A stretch of DNA of 64,000 nt from Brachionus rotundiformis (GCA_016802295.1 JAESIW010000180.1:2558324-2622323), one strand, 5' to 3'. Positions 47,410-60,223 are shown, counted from the first letter of the stretch. The notes: a model not told the origin generated them from the letters alone. Translations and numbers: made by a program.

Positions 47410-50400
47410 TTTCAATTTAAAATTATTTAAGCTTTAACAAAATTGTCAGAATAAAACATTGTAGTTATTTTGATGAAATGAGGTTATTTTATTGATCATT
47501 CGATTACTAAGTAATCAATTATTTACTAAATGTGAATACTATTAGTTATTATTTTTGCTTCTTTTAGTTTATCTAAAAATAAAACTATAATTAAAAAATA
47601 ATACAAAATAATAACTTTGAAAGAAAGTTTTATAATGCTCTTTATCAAATGTTCAATAATTACGAAATTCAAAATAAGCCAGCTCGGTTCTCTTATATTT
47701 TCTGTAACATTCACTTGTTTATTTTTAATACGCTCACTCAAATTTTGTTATTTTGATACACTCAACAAGGTGCTTGAATTTTTGCATCTCAAACTGTGCC
47801 TACATTTTCAATGGTTGATATTTTTCTTTTAATAAACTTTTAATCTATATTGATCTTATAATATAATATACCTTGATGAAAATTTTAAAAAAATAATCTT
47901 ATCTAAATTTTTAATGTACTTCGTACTTAACATTTTGTTAATTTTTTTTTTAAATTAATTTTTTTTATCTGAATAGAAAAATATTTAAAAAAAATCATAC
48001 TTTCAAAAATTTTTAATTAGAAAAATTGTTTTTTCTTTATAACAAGATTGTTTACCGGTGTAAAATTCGTTAGATTTAAAAAATACCACTCAAGACAATC
48101 TTTCAAGATCTGATAACCTATTATTCGCTCTGAACTTGTTAAGTTTTTAAAATTTTAGGACCTTTTTTGTCGAATAAATAAATATTTAAATCTAAGAATA
48201 ATTTTTCTGCTTTTTGTTATGAATCGACTAAAGTTTACTTTTTCCCGTAAGCTAGATAAGAAGTAATCTAATCGTTAAAGTACAAATTTATCTATTCACA
48301 ATGGAATCATTGCCATAAATATGAAGTTAGAAATCGCACCCGTTTTAAACGAATCATAAACAAATTGTATAAGATTACAAGATAATTGACCATAAAAACC
48401 AAAATTATCATACGCTTTTTATCATTAATTCATATCGGATGAATCAGTTTTAGCTAGTTTTAAAAATTAAAATGCTTGTAGTTTCACGTTTCGTTTGAAG
48501 TGAAATAATAATGTGAAAAATGCTGCCAATTTGGCGTTTGTTCGGCCTATTTTTGTCTGAAAATAATCATGCTTTTAAACAAATAAAAAAAAGATAAAAT
48601 TGGAATTCGAGAAATTCTATAAAAGTTAAATCAACAATGAGGCCAAATCTACCTCGACGGAGCGGATAAAACTAAAACTTTATTAGTTTTGTTTCAATAA
48701 AATGCAAATCAATTAAATTGTTTATTAATCGAAAAATAAAAGTAGATACAAAAAGCCAAAATTTAAATTTTAAATTAAAGATTCGCATAAAAACAAACAA
48801 AAAATATAGTTCTGCTTTATCTTATCTTGAGTCTGTCTTTAGCCAAATTGATGTTTAATTGAATTCTAGGCTAATCAACATTTGCTAATGAGATTATACC
48901 GCTTGTATTTGCTAGAGAGAAAAATTTAAGGCCGTCAAAAATTTATAAATTTTACAGAGCCTAGCTAAAAATATGTTATCGTACAGTCGTTGCCTTAAAC
49001 TGCTCATTTATTTATTTTTTATTGAATATTCATTTGATTCTGTTTTTTTTTCTTATTAAATAAGATTAAATAAATTCCTAAGACTTATCTTGACTTTTAT
49101 TCTGGATATCTTTCAATGGTCTTTTGATTAATCCCCAAATGAACAAAAAAATTAGTCAGATTGAAGAAGATTATTCCTGTATTTTTGGCTTTTATCCCAA
49201 AGGATTTAATAATTTTAAATAATAATTTTTTAGTATATTAGAAAGCTTGATTTTTATTTTATATAAAAATTAATAGTCTTTTTGAAACAAATTAGCATGA
49301 TTTAAATTAAAATTTTCTCTTTTATAAGTGTTCATTTTCTAAATTAAAAAAAAATTGCTTGATGCTTGACCGAGACTGTTTTAAAAGTGACTAATTAATT
49401 ACATAGTCAATTATTTCATATAAAATGTCACACGATTTGCCCACTTTTAACCATCTAATTCACTATTCTAGCAAGACTTGTGATGCATGTAAAATTTTTT
49501 TTCTGGTACAATAAATTTCATATTATAAACAAGCACTAGGCCCTGGAAAATGAAAAAAATGTCACATTTTAAATCTTTTAAAAAATTAGTTACCAAAAAT
49601 GAACCAGCTTGTGACAAGTAATTTGTTAATTCAATAAGGGTAATATTTTAGATACAGTCTGATAAATACTTATATTATATTTTTATACCATGCCCGCTTA
49701 TTTCTAAGCAATTAATTAATAAAAAATTGAAAAAATTATCAAGTTACCTCAGAAAAATTAATATTCCTAAACTTTTTGAGGATTAATTTTCCATAATTAA
49801 TGATTTTTCTTGATAAACTATCATTCATTTGCCTAAATGCTATAATACATTAGGAAATTATATCCTTCTGACTAGCAGATAAATATCTAAGATAAAATAT
49901 TAATTCAGACATATCTTGTATTTTTTTGAAAAATTTTAACATTACTTTGAGCTTTTTGATGTTAAATTTGGACCCTTAAATTCATATTATTTAATAGTAT
50001 GGAAAAAAAGAATTTAATAAGTTAAGAGAGAAAATATCCCAAATTTAGCTCAAGAAAAACTAAATTTATCTTCATATAAACGCCTAATGAATTTCAAATT
50101 TCAATAGATTAACAATCTATTTATTTATCTATTTAACGCCAAAATATTCTAATGCTTTTAGTAGGTCTTAAAGTTATCCATTTAGGTTATATATTTATTT
50201 GAAGCAGTCGGTCGCTAGAAAAGGAAATTGATCCACTTACAATCAAGATTCAAAATTTTCTGGTAGCCGACACTTTTTAATCCATTTATACATCAATGCA
50301 GCACATTCATTTAGGTATCTATTGTCATATTTTGAACCAAATTTAGCCCTATTATTTAATAGTTTTTAGAACCATTGCTGATGGGAAACACTAATTTAGA

Positions 50401-53344
50401 AAAAAATTTCAAGTCAATCTTTATAATTTTTTCCTTTTGATTCACAAAAAAACTTAATTTTCATACAAAACAAAACGGAAATGAAATATTTGGACACTTA
50501 AAGCTTTATTTTGGATGACATATTTTAAAAATAGAGAAATTAGTATTTCTACAAATATTTTTGTTCAATTCTTAATATTAAATTTGATATTACGAAACAA
50601 TAACTTTAAAAGTAATTTAAGAATTTAAATTTTTTCCGATGGTTAAACGATCATATTGTATTAAAATTCGATAAACCATGCTCATAACTGAACCTAAATT
50701 AAAGTTGGGAAAATATTTAAACTTATTTTGCTATTGTTATTGGTCTTTCTAATTCCTGTTTGTAAAAAGTGTAACTATTTTTTTATTCGGCAGTGACCAT
50801 ATTTTGATAAGAAATGAACAACACTTATTACGCTGATTGATTTTTGTTTCTGATGACATCTAAATTTGATTTGAATAAACTCGTAAATAAAATTTTTTTA
50901 TCTTGAATGGGATGTAATTGCCGAGAAGACCTCTTGATAAAAAAATTAAATATTTTTCTATCAAACTAAACCAACAATTGCTTAGATGCCTCTTCTTTTT
51001 GTTGATTGAGCAAAATCAATAAATATTATGTAACCATCATTCTATTGAATATTCAAATAAGAAATTAGTCACTAAAAGTCATCCAAGCACAAATATGTTT
51101 AATTTACCAATTTTACACCTTATGCAATCGCATTCAATAACAAAAAAAACATACGTTTTCCTGGGAGAATAAATTATTTTATTTCGTTTAGGAAATTAAG
51201 TATACGATTTTAATCTTCCAGAGTCAATAGGCTTTATTTGGGATGCTGTACTGCCAGCTAAATTCAAAGCCATTCAGACACTTTAATCAATTAGGTTTTA
51301 ATTAATTTATAGAATAAAATCCTTTAAATATTCAAAGCTTTTCGGTAATCGATATGAATATAAATTAGAAATTAAGAAAAAATATTATTTTTTTAGTTTT
51401 TCCTAACCTTTTATTTTTATTTATTAAAAATTAGAAATAAAGACACCATTAGCATTTATTGTACTCCGGATTTTTTGTCTAGATATTAAGCTAATCTAAT
51501 TATAAAAGCTAAACTAAAACAGAAAGAGTTAGATTTATTAAAAATGTCCTTGTTCAATTCACACTCAATTTTCCAAAAAATCTTAACTTGGTAAAACTAA
51601 ACTTTCAAATGCACAGGGCCATATTAGGGAAGCGTTTGTTGGTTAAAGACGAAAATTGCTTAATACTTGACCCAAATCTATCACTCTATAGATAAGCTTT
51701 TAAAAAAAAAACATACGATCGACTTTTGCCATAATTTCCATCTAACCAAGAACTTGTAATATTTTTCATTTTAAAGTAAAAGGTAAATTAGATACCGATA
51801 AATCGACCAAAATCAAAATTAATTAGAAATACATAAAACTGAAGTATAAAGCTAATTAAAAAAGATTTATGTCTTCCAAGTCTACATGCAAGCTATTGCA
51901 AATAAATTATTTTTAACAAGAGCAAATTGTCTAGTTGAATTCAAAGCTGGATGAACAAGAGCTTGGCTAAAATAATTCATATTTTCAACACAAGGATCAA
52001 AAATTGATTTAATGATAAAACAATTTTCATCCGAAATAAATATTGCTTTGATTTTAATTGAAAATTAGATGAAATTTGAAAAATTAAATATTTAATAACA
52101 ATGAACTTAATTTGAGTTTTATAATTTCAACAACAATAGGTTTTAATAAAAAAAATTAGTTAATTTTGTTTCATCTAGAAAAGAAAGATCTCTTCAATTT
52201 AATTTATTTTTAAGTAGCCCCAATTTTGCATAAACATATAATTGATGGTACCATAAAGTTTTTTTTTGTCAACTTAATTTAGATCAGATTAGATTAGATA
52301 AAATTTTGCTCATTAGAATTTAGGCAAAAATTCAACTATTGCAAATAAATGTCATTATTGATCAAATCATTAAATATGTTTCCTTAATAAATCAATTCCT
52401 TTTAAGGCTCTTAATTTTATTTTATATCTAACAACTAATTCCTGATTATTGTGTTTGCTAATATCTTTGTTGTTCTTAATAAATAATTTAAAAAGAGTCC
52501 AAACGACACATGATTTGCTCTAAAATACTACTCCGAAACCTAATTTACCTGAATAAAGACTTTTGCCAAAAATTAATCCAAGTGTTATTAATTTAAACTT
52601 AGTGCTCCTTGTGGAGTAATTTTTAATTTTATTCAAAAAAATTTTAAATATAGAGTCCAAAACCCAAATATTGATTTGCTTCAAATAAATTAACTCTTTT
52701 AGAAAAATTTGATTAAATTTTAAAATATTAATTTTTTTAGAAAAGGTTGCTAATGTCACTTTAAAGAACAGCAGTCAGAGCCTACTTGGTCAGCTATCTG
52801 CACTCTATCAAATTTTAAAACTATCAGACTTAATTATATTTTTGGCAATAATCAATGAGGAAAATGTTAAAAATAGCACTCAGCAAGACTAATTAGAAAT
52901 TGAAAACTTCACGAGTAATAAGAGCTTACTCAAACGAATAATCTAATTAAGCTATAAGCAAGATCACTTGAAAATTTTTCGACAAGATCGCAAATGAACC
53001 TTTTATAGAGTAAAAAAATACCTCTAAAATGTGAAATTTATTTTTGACTAAATAGACACAGATGGATGATAATTTGGAAAATTTAAATACAACCAGAAAT
53101 TAAACTTAATTTGTTTTGCGTGACAATTTTTTCTTAAACTAAGATCAAAAATTATTTATTTTATTTTTATTCCCTCAACAAGAATAAATAAATATAAACT
53201 TGTTGACAAACTAATTCGTTTTCAAATTTCCGTTTGGCAATGGTAAATTAAATCGCGTCGAGCTACTGTTCAAGATAAACAGTTTTAATTATATTTTCAC
53301 ATTAAATATCTTGAAGAAAATAACAATTAATCGAAAAGTTTAGT
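47410..53344. other. Six-kilobase gene-poor region
   Basis: The longest stretch without a supportable gene. Open frames up to about 80 codons exist (for example 52759-52520 minus, 47617-47832 plus), but they are low in complexity and look like chance. Patches of higher complexity, near 48230-48660 and 50160-50300, may be regulatory or old repeats. No RNA gene was recognised. Confidence 0.4.
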
Positions 53345-53696
53345 TTAAAAAATAAATAAATAAATATTTAATTCAGCCTCGTAGACATCAAAACCAGTGG
53401 CGATTTTTTGAGACATATCTTCTACTTGTGCCATTTCCTCACTTATTTGACGAATTAATTAAAGCTCATTGAATTTTGTTTTAAATATCTCTCTCTCTAT
53501 GCTTCTCAAGTACTCGAAGACTTTGAAAATAATGAATGTCTGATTAAAGTATTATGAATTAGATAGTAATTTTAAGTATGACTAGAATTGATTTATTATT
53601 AATTTTGGCATTTCCAAATTTTGCTCCAAATCGATCAACAAAAAGAAGCACTTGAGTTAATTCAATGAAAATTAATTCCGAGCTATTCTGTTTATA
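53345..53696 (-). pseudogene. Exon-like coding relic of an unrecognised gene
   Basis: Two coding-quality segments lie in order on the minus strand. The first (about 53696-53600) reads SSELIFIELTQVLLFVDRFG then AKFGNAK. The second, after an acceptor-like taatcag, reads KVFEYLRSIEREIFKTKFNE, then Leu and an in-frame TAA, and continues in the same frame with IRQISEEMAQVEDMSQKIAT and GFDVYEAELN to a stop at 53345-53347. Amino-acid composition and the shared frame across the TAA argue that this was once a protein-coding gene. No donor site removes the TAA. The first segment faintly recalls lipid-transfer folds, but I do not recognise the family. Confidence 0.45.
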
Positions 53697-54860
53697 CCTT
53701 CTGTGTATTTAGCCAAAATAAAATGACTTTTAATTTATTTTTTAAGCTTCAATCAATTAGTTGAGTCTACAAGACACCGGGAGAGGGATCAATTATTAAT
53801 TAAATTCTGTTTACTTTAAAAATAACTTAATTTGTTTGACTCTAATAAAACTGTCCCTTAATTGGAATAATTTACGATTAAATTTTTCAACATTTTATTT
53901 AAAATACTCGGGTTATGTAAGAGAAAATTTTTATTAAAGACACAAAACCAACCAGGCTCAAGACCTGATGATAGCAGATATTTATTAATAAAAAAGGATG
54001 TGATTCTTTGTTGTAATATTTCAATTAAATTGTTAATTTAAAATATCTAAGGCACGCAATGTGATTTATTTTATTTTAATAATTTTTAAGAAATTAATTT
54101 TACCAAAGTTCGAAACTATTATTTTTATTTATTAGAAAATTTTATAATTTTATAAATTTTAATTAAAAATTGCTTCCAAAAATTTAGACTGAAGTAAAAA
54201 AAGTATCAAAAAATTCTATTTAGCGTAAAGAAGAAAAAAATAATTTTGAGCTTTTATCGTGTCACGTCAGTAAAATTATCAGGACTTAATTATGAGCATA
54301 ATGAAGTATTAAATGGCCTTTTTAAAATAAAAGAAAAACACTTCAAATTCTTTAATTTTGATTGAAGATAGTTTAATGAAAAAATTAATTTGCTTTATAT
54401 CAAATTTAAAATCTTGTTATACTCATTTGATAATTTGAATAATTACCTTTTGATTATTTTTTAAATATTCAAGCTTAATACTTTTGGTTTCAAGAGTATT
54501 CAAATATTTGTTTATTTGTATTTAAAAATAAATTAATTTTATTTAAAAAATATTTAATTACTATTTCTTAAACTTAATTTTTTCAATTAAAAAAGAAGTC
54601 AAAAATTTTCGATTGTATAAATTAATTAGACTAATTTCAAGAAGATAATTGAGATTTCTTGGGATATTTCAAGCAAATCCTAAGAATTAAAAAAAATCAA
54701 ATTTTAAGAAATTTTTTCAAAAAGAAACTCTTAATCAAAAAGAAATTGAATTGAATTTTATATTTGTAAAAATGATTTAACATTAAATAAAAATGGTTAC
54801 AAAAATAGTTAATTAATTAAAAAAAAGTTTCTAGTCTAATTAATTAATAAACAATTAATT
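53697..54860. other. Gene-free stretch
   Basis: AT-rich DNA downstream of the minus-strand coiled-coil gene. Nothing is recognised. Confidence 0.4.
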
Positions 54861-56303
54861 TTATGAGTATAAATCTAAATTTTCCAGATCTATAAATTCA
54901 TAATTATCATCTTCATCAAAAAATATTTCAATTTCATTAGGAGAGCCATTAATTTTTATTCTATCATCAATTTCTCCATCTAGATTTATTTCTAAAATAC
55001 ATGACTGACTTTTATCATATGCATTTATGACATTTTCATCTGACACTGAAAATATTCTACATTCTGAATCTATTTCAAATGATTTTACCATTTTACCACT
55101 ATCTTGGTTAACTATTGTAACCAAATTTTTATGTTGAAAGATTAAATACAGTCTGTTCCTGTGCATGGTTGAAATTTTGAGTGGATACTCGATCAAAGAG
55201 TTTGAATTAGTATACATAGTCATTAAAATATCCAAATTGTGGTCAAAAATATCCAGATCGTTTTCTGAGAATCCAAGCACATATTTTTTTGTTGTGTAAA
55301 TAGCTGTATATGATTTTTTAATTGTTCGAATTTCCAACTCTTCTAAATCTGAATTAATCTTTTTAAATATTTTGTGAAACAAATGATCAAAATACACATA
55401 AATATAACCACCATAATATGAAATTAGGTAATTTTGGCAATCGGAATCTATCCGTAATTCTTTAGTTTTAATATTAATATTTTTCAAATAAACTTCAATA
55501 TAAAATACATCAAAAAACAAATCATAAAATTGAAATTCATTATTCGGATATTTATATTTTCTTCCAAGATAAGTGAATATAAAATGCTTTTTGTCAGTTT
55601 TCACAATTTTCAAAGTTCGTTTGTTGGAACATGACGAAATAAATCGAGTTTTTCGATAATCACAAATATTTATAATTTTTGAATTTTTTTCTTCTAATAA
55701 GCCCAATATGTTTTGGTTTACCATGGTAGAACTCTTAAAAAATCTAATTTGTTTATTATTTCGAACCATTTGGTAAAATTTGTTAATTTTAATGGCATAT
55801 TTAGATCTCAGACATTCGTATTTATTTGAAAGAGTATCATTATTATTTATTTTTAATTTTTTTTCAATCATTCTCATCTCTTCGACAAGTTTATTTAATT
55901 CATTAAAAATAGATTCAAACTCGCTATTTTTTGTTGTTAATTGTTTAACATTATCTTCTATTAGATAAAATATTTTTTGCGTCAAGTCATCTCGAATATT
56001 TTTAATTTGAAGAATTTTTTTATCACATGCTGTTGTTATGTGAGTTATTGTTGGCTCAAAAAATTCCTGAATTGTCTCCTCAGGCGACTCATATATTCTT
56101 TTTATTCTCTCAAATTCTAATTCATATTTTGAACTTATCTTGGATTCATTGGCACTGGTTTCGATATTTTTTGCCAAATTTTCATCAATCAATAATCTAT
56201 TATCTGATGAAGGACTCATTTCATCAGAAGGACATGTTGAAAGTGACTGATTATCAACATTTTGATTGCACATTGGGCAAATAGCGTTGTTTAAAGAATC
56301 CAT
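54861..56303 (-). CDS. Coiled-coil protein with N-terminal CxxC motif and probable beta-propeller, 480 aa
   Basis: Function unknown. The N-terminus has one CPMC pair (residues 9-12) and a further Cys, like the remnant of a zinc finger. Residues of about 60-180 are helical and coiled-coil-like (repeated K/E/L/I with LVEEMRMIEKKLKI). From about 200 on the protein is rich in short beta-type segments with aromatic residues (FIFTYLGRKY, YLISYYGGYIYVYFD, NLVTIVNQDSGKMVKSFEID, ILEINLDGEIDDRIK), which suggests WD/NHL-like propeller blades without the classic WD motif. The order zinc site, coiled coil, propeller resembles TRIM-NHL proteins, but the B-box is missing. It is a single exon. It is transcribed away from the macro-domain gene, whose start lies 128 bases from its own, so the two may share a promoter. 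Confidence 0.75.
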   Translation of the reverse strand: MDSLNNAICPMCNQNVDNQSLSTCPSDEMSPSSDNRLLIDENLAKNIETSANESKISSKYELEFERIKRIYESPEETIQEFFEPTITHITTACDKKILQIKNIRDDLTQKIFYLIEDNVKQLTTKNSEFESIFNELNKLVEEMRMIEKKLKINNNDTLSNKYECLRSKYAIKINKFYQMVRNNKQIRFFKSSTMVNQNILGLLEEKNSKIINICDYRKTRFISSCSNKRTLKIVKTDKKHFIFTYLGRKYKYPNNEFQFYDLFFDVFYIEVYLKNINIKTKELRIDSDCQNYLISYYGGYIYVYFDHLFHKIFKKINSDLEELEIRTIKKSYTAIYTTKKYVLGFSENDLDIFDHNLDILMTMYTNSNSLIEYPLKISTMHRNRLYLIFQHKNLVTIVNQDSGKMVKSFEIDSECRIFSVSDENVINAYDKSQSCILEINLDGEIDDRIKINGSPNEIEIFFDEDDNYEFIDLENLDLYS

Positions 56304-56431
56304 TTTTAAAAATTAAAACTCAATCTAACTGTTGAAATTAACAAGAAAATAACATAAGCTATATACTAGTAATATAAAATTATTTTTGAAAAAATTATAT
56401 GGAGTTATTTTTAATTTAGAAGATTAAAAAA
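56304..56431. promoter_or_regulatory. Short shared intergenic promoter of a head-to-head pair
   Basis: Only 128 bases separate the start codons of the minus-strand coiled-coil gene and the plus-strand macro-domain gene, so both promoters and 5' UTRs must fit here. It is AT-rich, with TATA-like words (ctatatac, ttatatgg). Shared control is inference. Confidence 0.55.
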
Positions 56432-57846
56432 ATGGCTTCCAATTTTGACAATTTTACTTTAAAAAAATCAAATGGATGGATGAATTATGATAACATGATT
56501 AATTACAAGAGTCAAAAGCCACTAAACAACAATTTTTACACTTATCAGTCTGTAAAAAGAAAAAGAAACATCAGATTTTGTTTGGTCAAAGATGATGTCC
56601 TTAATTTAGATGTTTCGTGTATCGTCCATTTTTACCAGCAGGGTGGAACTTCAAATGGTGACATTTTTAAAAAAGCTGGGAAGCTTTATGAAAATGAATT
56701 TAACTCGAAACTGTTGCAGAACTTGGCAAATTTATCCAATAATCACTCGGTAAAATAATTATAAAATAATTTATTTTTCTAAAATTATTTCTAATTTTTA
56801 AGCTGTTTATTACTTTGTCTGGAGAGATGGTAAACTGCGAATACATTCTCAATTTTATTTATAAATTGAAACATTTTCCAACAGATATTAGAGAAAAAGA
56901 GATTCTAAGAACAATATATGAGAGCTACGCAAGTATATTTGAAGCTACTAATAGATTAAATATAAAATCATTAGCAGTACCGTTTTTAATTATTGAAAAT
57001 GAGATAGAAATGTCAGTGAAGGCGATTATAGAGAGCCTAATTCATTTTACTGATTCACTTGAAAATAAAGGACAATCGCTTAAATTAGTTTATTTAACAT
57101 CAGACAATGATGAAATTTTGAAGAAATTTGATAATTTAGCAACATATGGTTATAATTTAGATTATATAATCTACAAGTCTTCAGAATCAAATCAGCATTT
57201 ATCTGAATATAATAATCAAGAGAATAAAATAGTCTTTTTGAAAAAAACAAAAAATTTTCAAGATTTTTATAATATTTGTGACATTTGTGGCAAAAATTCT
57301 CTTTTAATAAGTAACTTTCTAAATGATGATTATTTGAAAAACTGCTCTAAGAATCGATGTAAGATGTGCATTACTGGATTCAAAATTGCTAGTTTTTTCC
57401 AAAGCCGAATGTTTGCCAATTGTGATAAATTTTGTATTTATTGTGTTGGAGACTTTGTTAGCAAAATAAAATACTCTTTATGCAGTAGTTGTTTGAGGAA
57501 TATTGATAAAACAAAATTTGCAAAGAATAAATATTGTAATAAGGATTCGCTATGCTTAAAATGTGAAAATTTGCCCAAAAATGTCTCCAAATACTGTTAT
57601 GTATGTGAATTTTACATATTTCTACAAAAATTAGATGAAATTAAAATGATACTTAATCACGAATCGATTTCGTGTTGTTTTGATTATTGTAACTTGTCGG
57701 AAATAGAATATGAAGATATAAGCAAGCTGAGTTGTGGACACACATCATGTTCGAAAATTGAAAATTTTACAAAATTGTGCTCATTATGTGCAATTGATAA
57801 GTTTCTAATGAGATTGAAAGAAATTGACTCAACTGCTCCCCAATAA
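56432..57846 (+). CDS. Divergent macro-domain protein with cysteine-rich, RING-like C-terminus, 453 aa
   Basis: Exon 1 is 56432-56749 and exon 2 is 56803-57846, with a 53-nt intron and phase 0. Residues of about 45-250 match the macro fold in order: KDDVLNLDVSCIVHF (strand and ligand loop), GGTSNGDIFKKAG (glycine-rich loop and helix), HSLFITLSGE, EILRTIYESYASIFEATNRL, NIKSLAVPFL, and the late strand LKLVYLTSD. Macro domains bind or hydrolyse ADP-ribose. Here the usual NAAN asparagines are replaced (HFYQ), so hydrolase activity is doubtful. Residues 265-435 hold about 22 cysteines, mostly in CxxC pairs; the last group (CFDYC ... SCGHTSC ... CSLC, about 397-435) looks like a RING or zinc-ribbon core. 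Macro plus RING recalls the PARP9/DTX3L ubiquitin system, but orthology is not claimed. A probable poly(A) signal follows at 57876. Confidence 0.75.
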
Positions 57847-57875
57847 TTAAATATTTAAAATGATATAAATTCAGA

Positions 57876-57881
57876 AATAAA
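57876..57881 (+). promoter_or_regulatory. Poly(A) signal of the macro-domain gene
   Basis: AATAAA 30 bases after the stop codon, in an A-rich context. Confidence 0.45.
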
Positions 57882-58997
57882 ATAAAAAAATAATCAATTT
57901 TTATTAAATTTTTTTACCATCCAGCATTATCTGTGATTATTACACATATTCAATTTGATTTTAAAAAATAAAGGATTTTATTGCTCACAAATATTTGATA
58001 TCTGATTTTTCTTTTTCTAATTATTTGTAAATAATTTAATTGGTAATGATAAAAGTGATTTTTTAATTAAAAATCTTATTAATGGTATAATTAAATGAAA
58101 AAAATTACATTTTGCAAATACCGAACAATCATCTACAATTAAAAATCAGAAATTTAACTACCATTGGGACTGTATTCCTTAAAAAATTAGATGACATCGA
58201 TTCTTAAATCGTTAATTATCAATATTAGACTCTTAAAAAAACAAGGAAATGTCAGATTAGTCTTGTTGATGTGTTTTTTTTTATGTCAAGAATCACAAAC
58301 TTTATATATTTAGTTACAATTTGAAAAATTATCTCTACTATCTAGTACAACATTTATCTTTAAAAAATTTAATAAAGAAAATTTTGAAAAAGCTTTAAAA
58401 TGAAAATAGTACGATCTTTTTCTGATTTTAACATTCATTTAACATTTTGTTTTCATTTTAATTTTTTACTAATCAAAATAACAAAGTTTATTTATGGCTT
58501 GATAAATTTAGAAAATTCAAAGTGTTTTTAAATTAGTTTTCCAAAAGTAGCGATCACAAACCTCTTTATTTCTTACATATATCAGATATTCTGTTCAAAA
58601 TTCATAACAAAATAAAAATAAAACTTTATAAATATTTTGTAGTTATTTAAATTTAATTTAAATATAATTTTATTATAGATTTATTTTAATTTTATTCTCT
58701 TCTTGGTTTCCAACGATTCAGCATTTTATTTCAAATCACTTAAATTAGTAATATATTTCTAAAAGAAACAAATCAGTCATTGAAAAAAATTTGATAAGTT
58801 TTCATTTTGTCGAGATATTTTTTACAATAATAAAATTGTAAAATTTTTTTAATTTTTAATCATAATTTATTTAGAGGAAAATAAAATATCACCAGTTTAA
58901 AATTTTTTAAAATAAATCCAATATTTCATTATTAAAAAAAGATCGGAATATAATTTCAAATTTAAAAACTTAATGAAAAATTTTGAACAAATATTAT
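57882..58997. other. Convergent gene-free stretch
   Basis: AT-rich DNA between the convergent macro-domain and LRR genes. Nothing is recognised. Confidence 0.4.
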
Positions 58998-60223
58998 TTA
59001 CATAACATGATTTTGAGAGGGATGATATTTTACATGCTTAAATGAATCTCCTAATATTGACTTTAAATCAAAGAAAGAGTCATAGCAAATTTCATTAAGA
59101 CTATTGAGACCATAGAATACTTTAGCTTGGATATTTTCAATTCTATTCTTCGAAATATTTAAATAGCGCAAATTAGTTAGAAAGCCAAACGTCTTCTCTT
59201 CTAAAGATTCTACTTTATTTGAATTTAAATAAAGTATTTCCAGATTTGGCATTTCTAAAAACCATGTAGGTTCTATTAAATTTAAATTATTTTTAGATAA
59301 ATCAAGCAGCTTGATTTTTAGCAGATTACTAAAACATTCTTTATGTATTGATGATATATCACAGCCACACAAAATAAGTTGTTCAAGATTGGAAAGAGAA
59401 GAGAAAAGACTGGGTCCGAGAATAGAAAATTGGTTAAAAGATAAATTCAGTACTTTCAGGCTTGGAATATCTGAAAAAATACTTTGATCTAAATATTCCA
59501 TTCCGCAATTAGTAAGAGATAGTTCAATAAGATTTTTCATTTTGGAAAAAGTTTGACTTGAAATATGTTTAATTTGAAAAAACTGAAAATCTATGCTGAG
59601 ACGATCATAAATATTTGATAATTTAGACTCGTGAACTTGTCCATTTCTCCAAATACTAATTGAATTAGATTCTTGACTAGATTCAAATTCATCTATTAAA
59701 GGATCTATTTCTCGAATTAAAAGATACGCATGTAAAATACTCTTTTTAATTAAGATTATTACTTGGCTAATCAAAAAGTATATTTTAGTTAATTTACTTC
59801 ATTCAAATGATCAATGGTAAAATAACCTTCGTCACGAGTTTGGTCAAAAAATAATAAAAGTTGACTCAAGACTTGGTCAGGTAGATAATAGTCAAATTTT
59901 ATGAGCTTTCCAATACATTTTCCTATGTCTGATTCATATACCGGTTTGAGGAAAACAAGATATTCTTTTTGGAAAACAACAGATTCCAACGGATCCTTAC
60001 CATTCCATGTACAAATTAAAGTCTCGAGATTTGTTAAAATGCTTTCTCTTGTTTGTTTGATAATTTCTAAATAATATTTTCGATTGTAATTTATTTTCGA
60101 TATTAATTCTACATCCGAATTTGTAGTTAAACATTTTTCAGCAATTATATCTATTTTATTTTCCAGTTGATTAAAATATTGAATAATTAAGTTAGTAGCT
60201 TTTGCTGTGATGTCAGAATTCAT
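58998..60223 (-). CDS. Leucine-rich-repeat protein with helical N-terminus, 389 aa
   Basis: Exon 1 is 60223-59798 and exon 2 is 59741-58998. The 56-nt intron (gtaaat...aaaaag) joins in phase 0 and avoids stops in both frames. The first 140 or so residues are predicted helical, with no signal peptide, and match no family I know. After a linker, about six 24-residue LRRs follow (residues about 210-360), of the form LKVLNLSFNQFSILGPSLF and LEILYLNSNKVESLEEKTF. There is no flanking Cys cap, transmembrane helix, TIR or other C-terminal domain; the protein ends about 30 residues after the last repeat. A cytosolic protein-binding role is inferred from the fold alone. The NxL spacing resembles the typical LRR class of animal receptors, so it could be a fragment or relative of one that lost its ectodomain signals. 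Confidence 0.8.

Noticed and set aside
47526..47832. Overlapping 71-codon frames on both strands
   Set aside because: Mutual shadows in AT-rich DNA, with no conserved motif.
48478..48510. Interferon-response-like gtttcacgtttcg with a tttcac/gtgaaa inverted pair
   Set aside because: A single short match with no gene nearby; the factor family and element are not established for this lineage.
52520..52759. 79-codon minus-strand open frame
   Set aside because: Low-complexity Ile/Leu/Lys sequence expected by chance in such AT-rich DNA.
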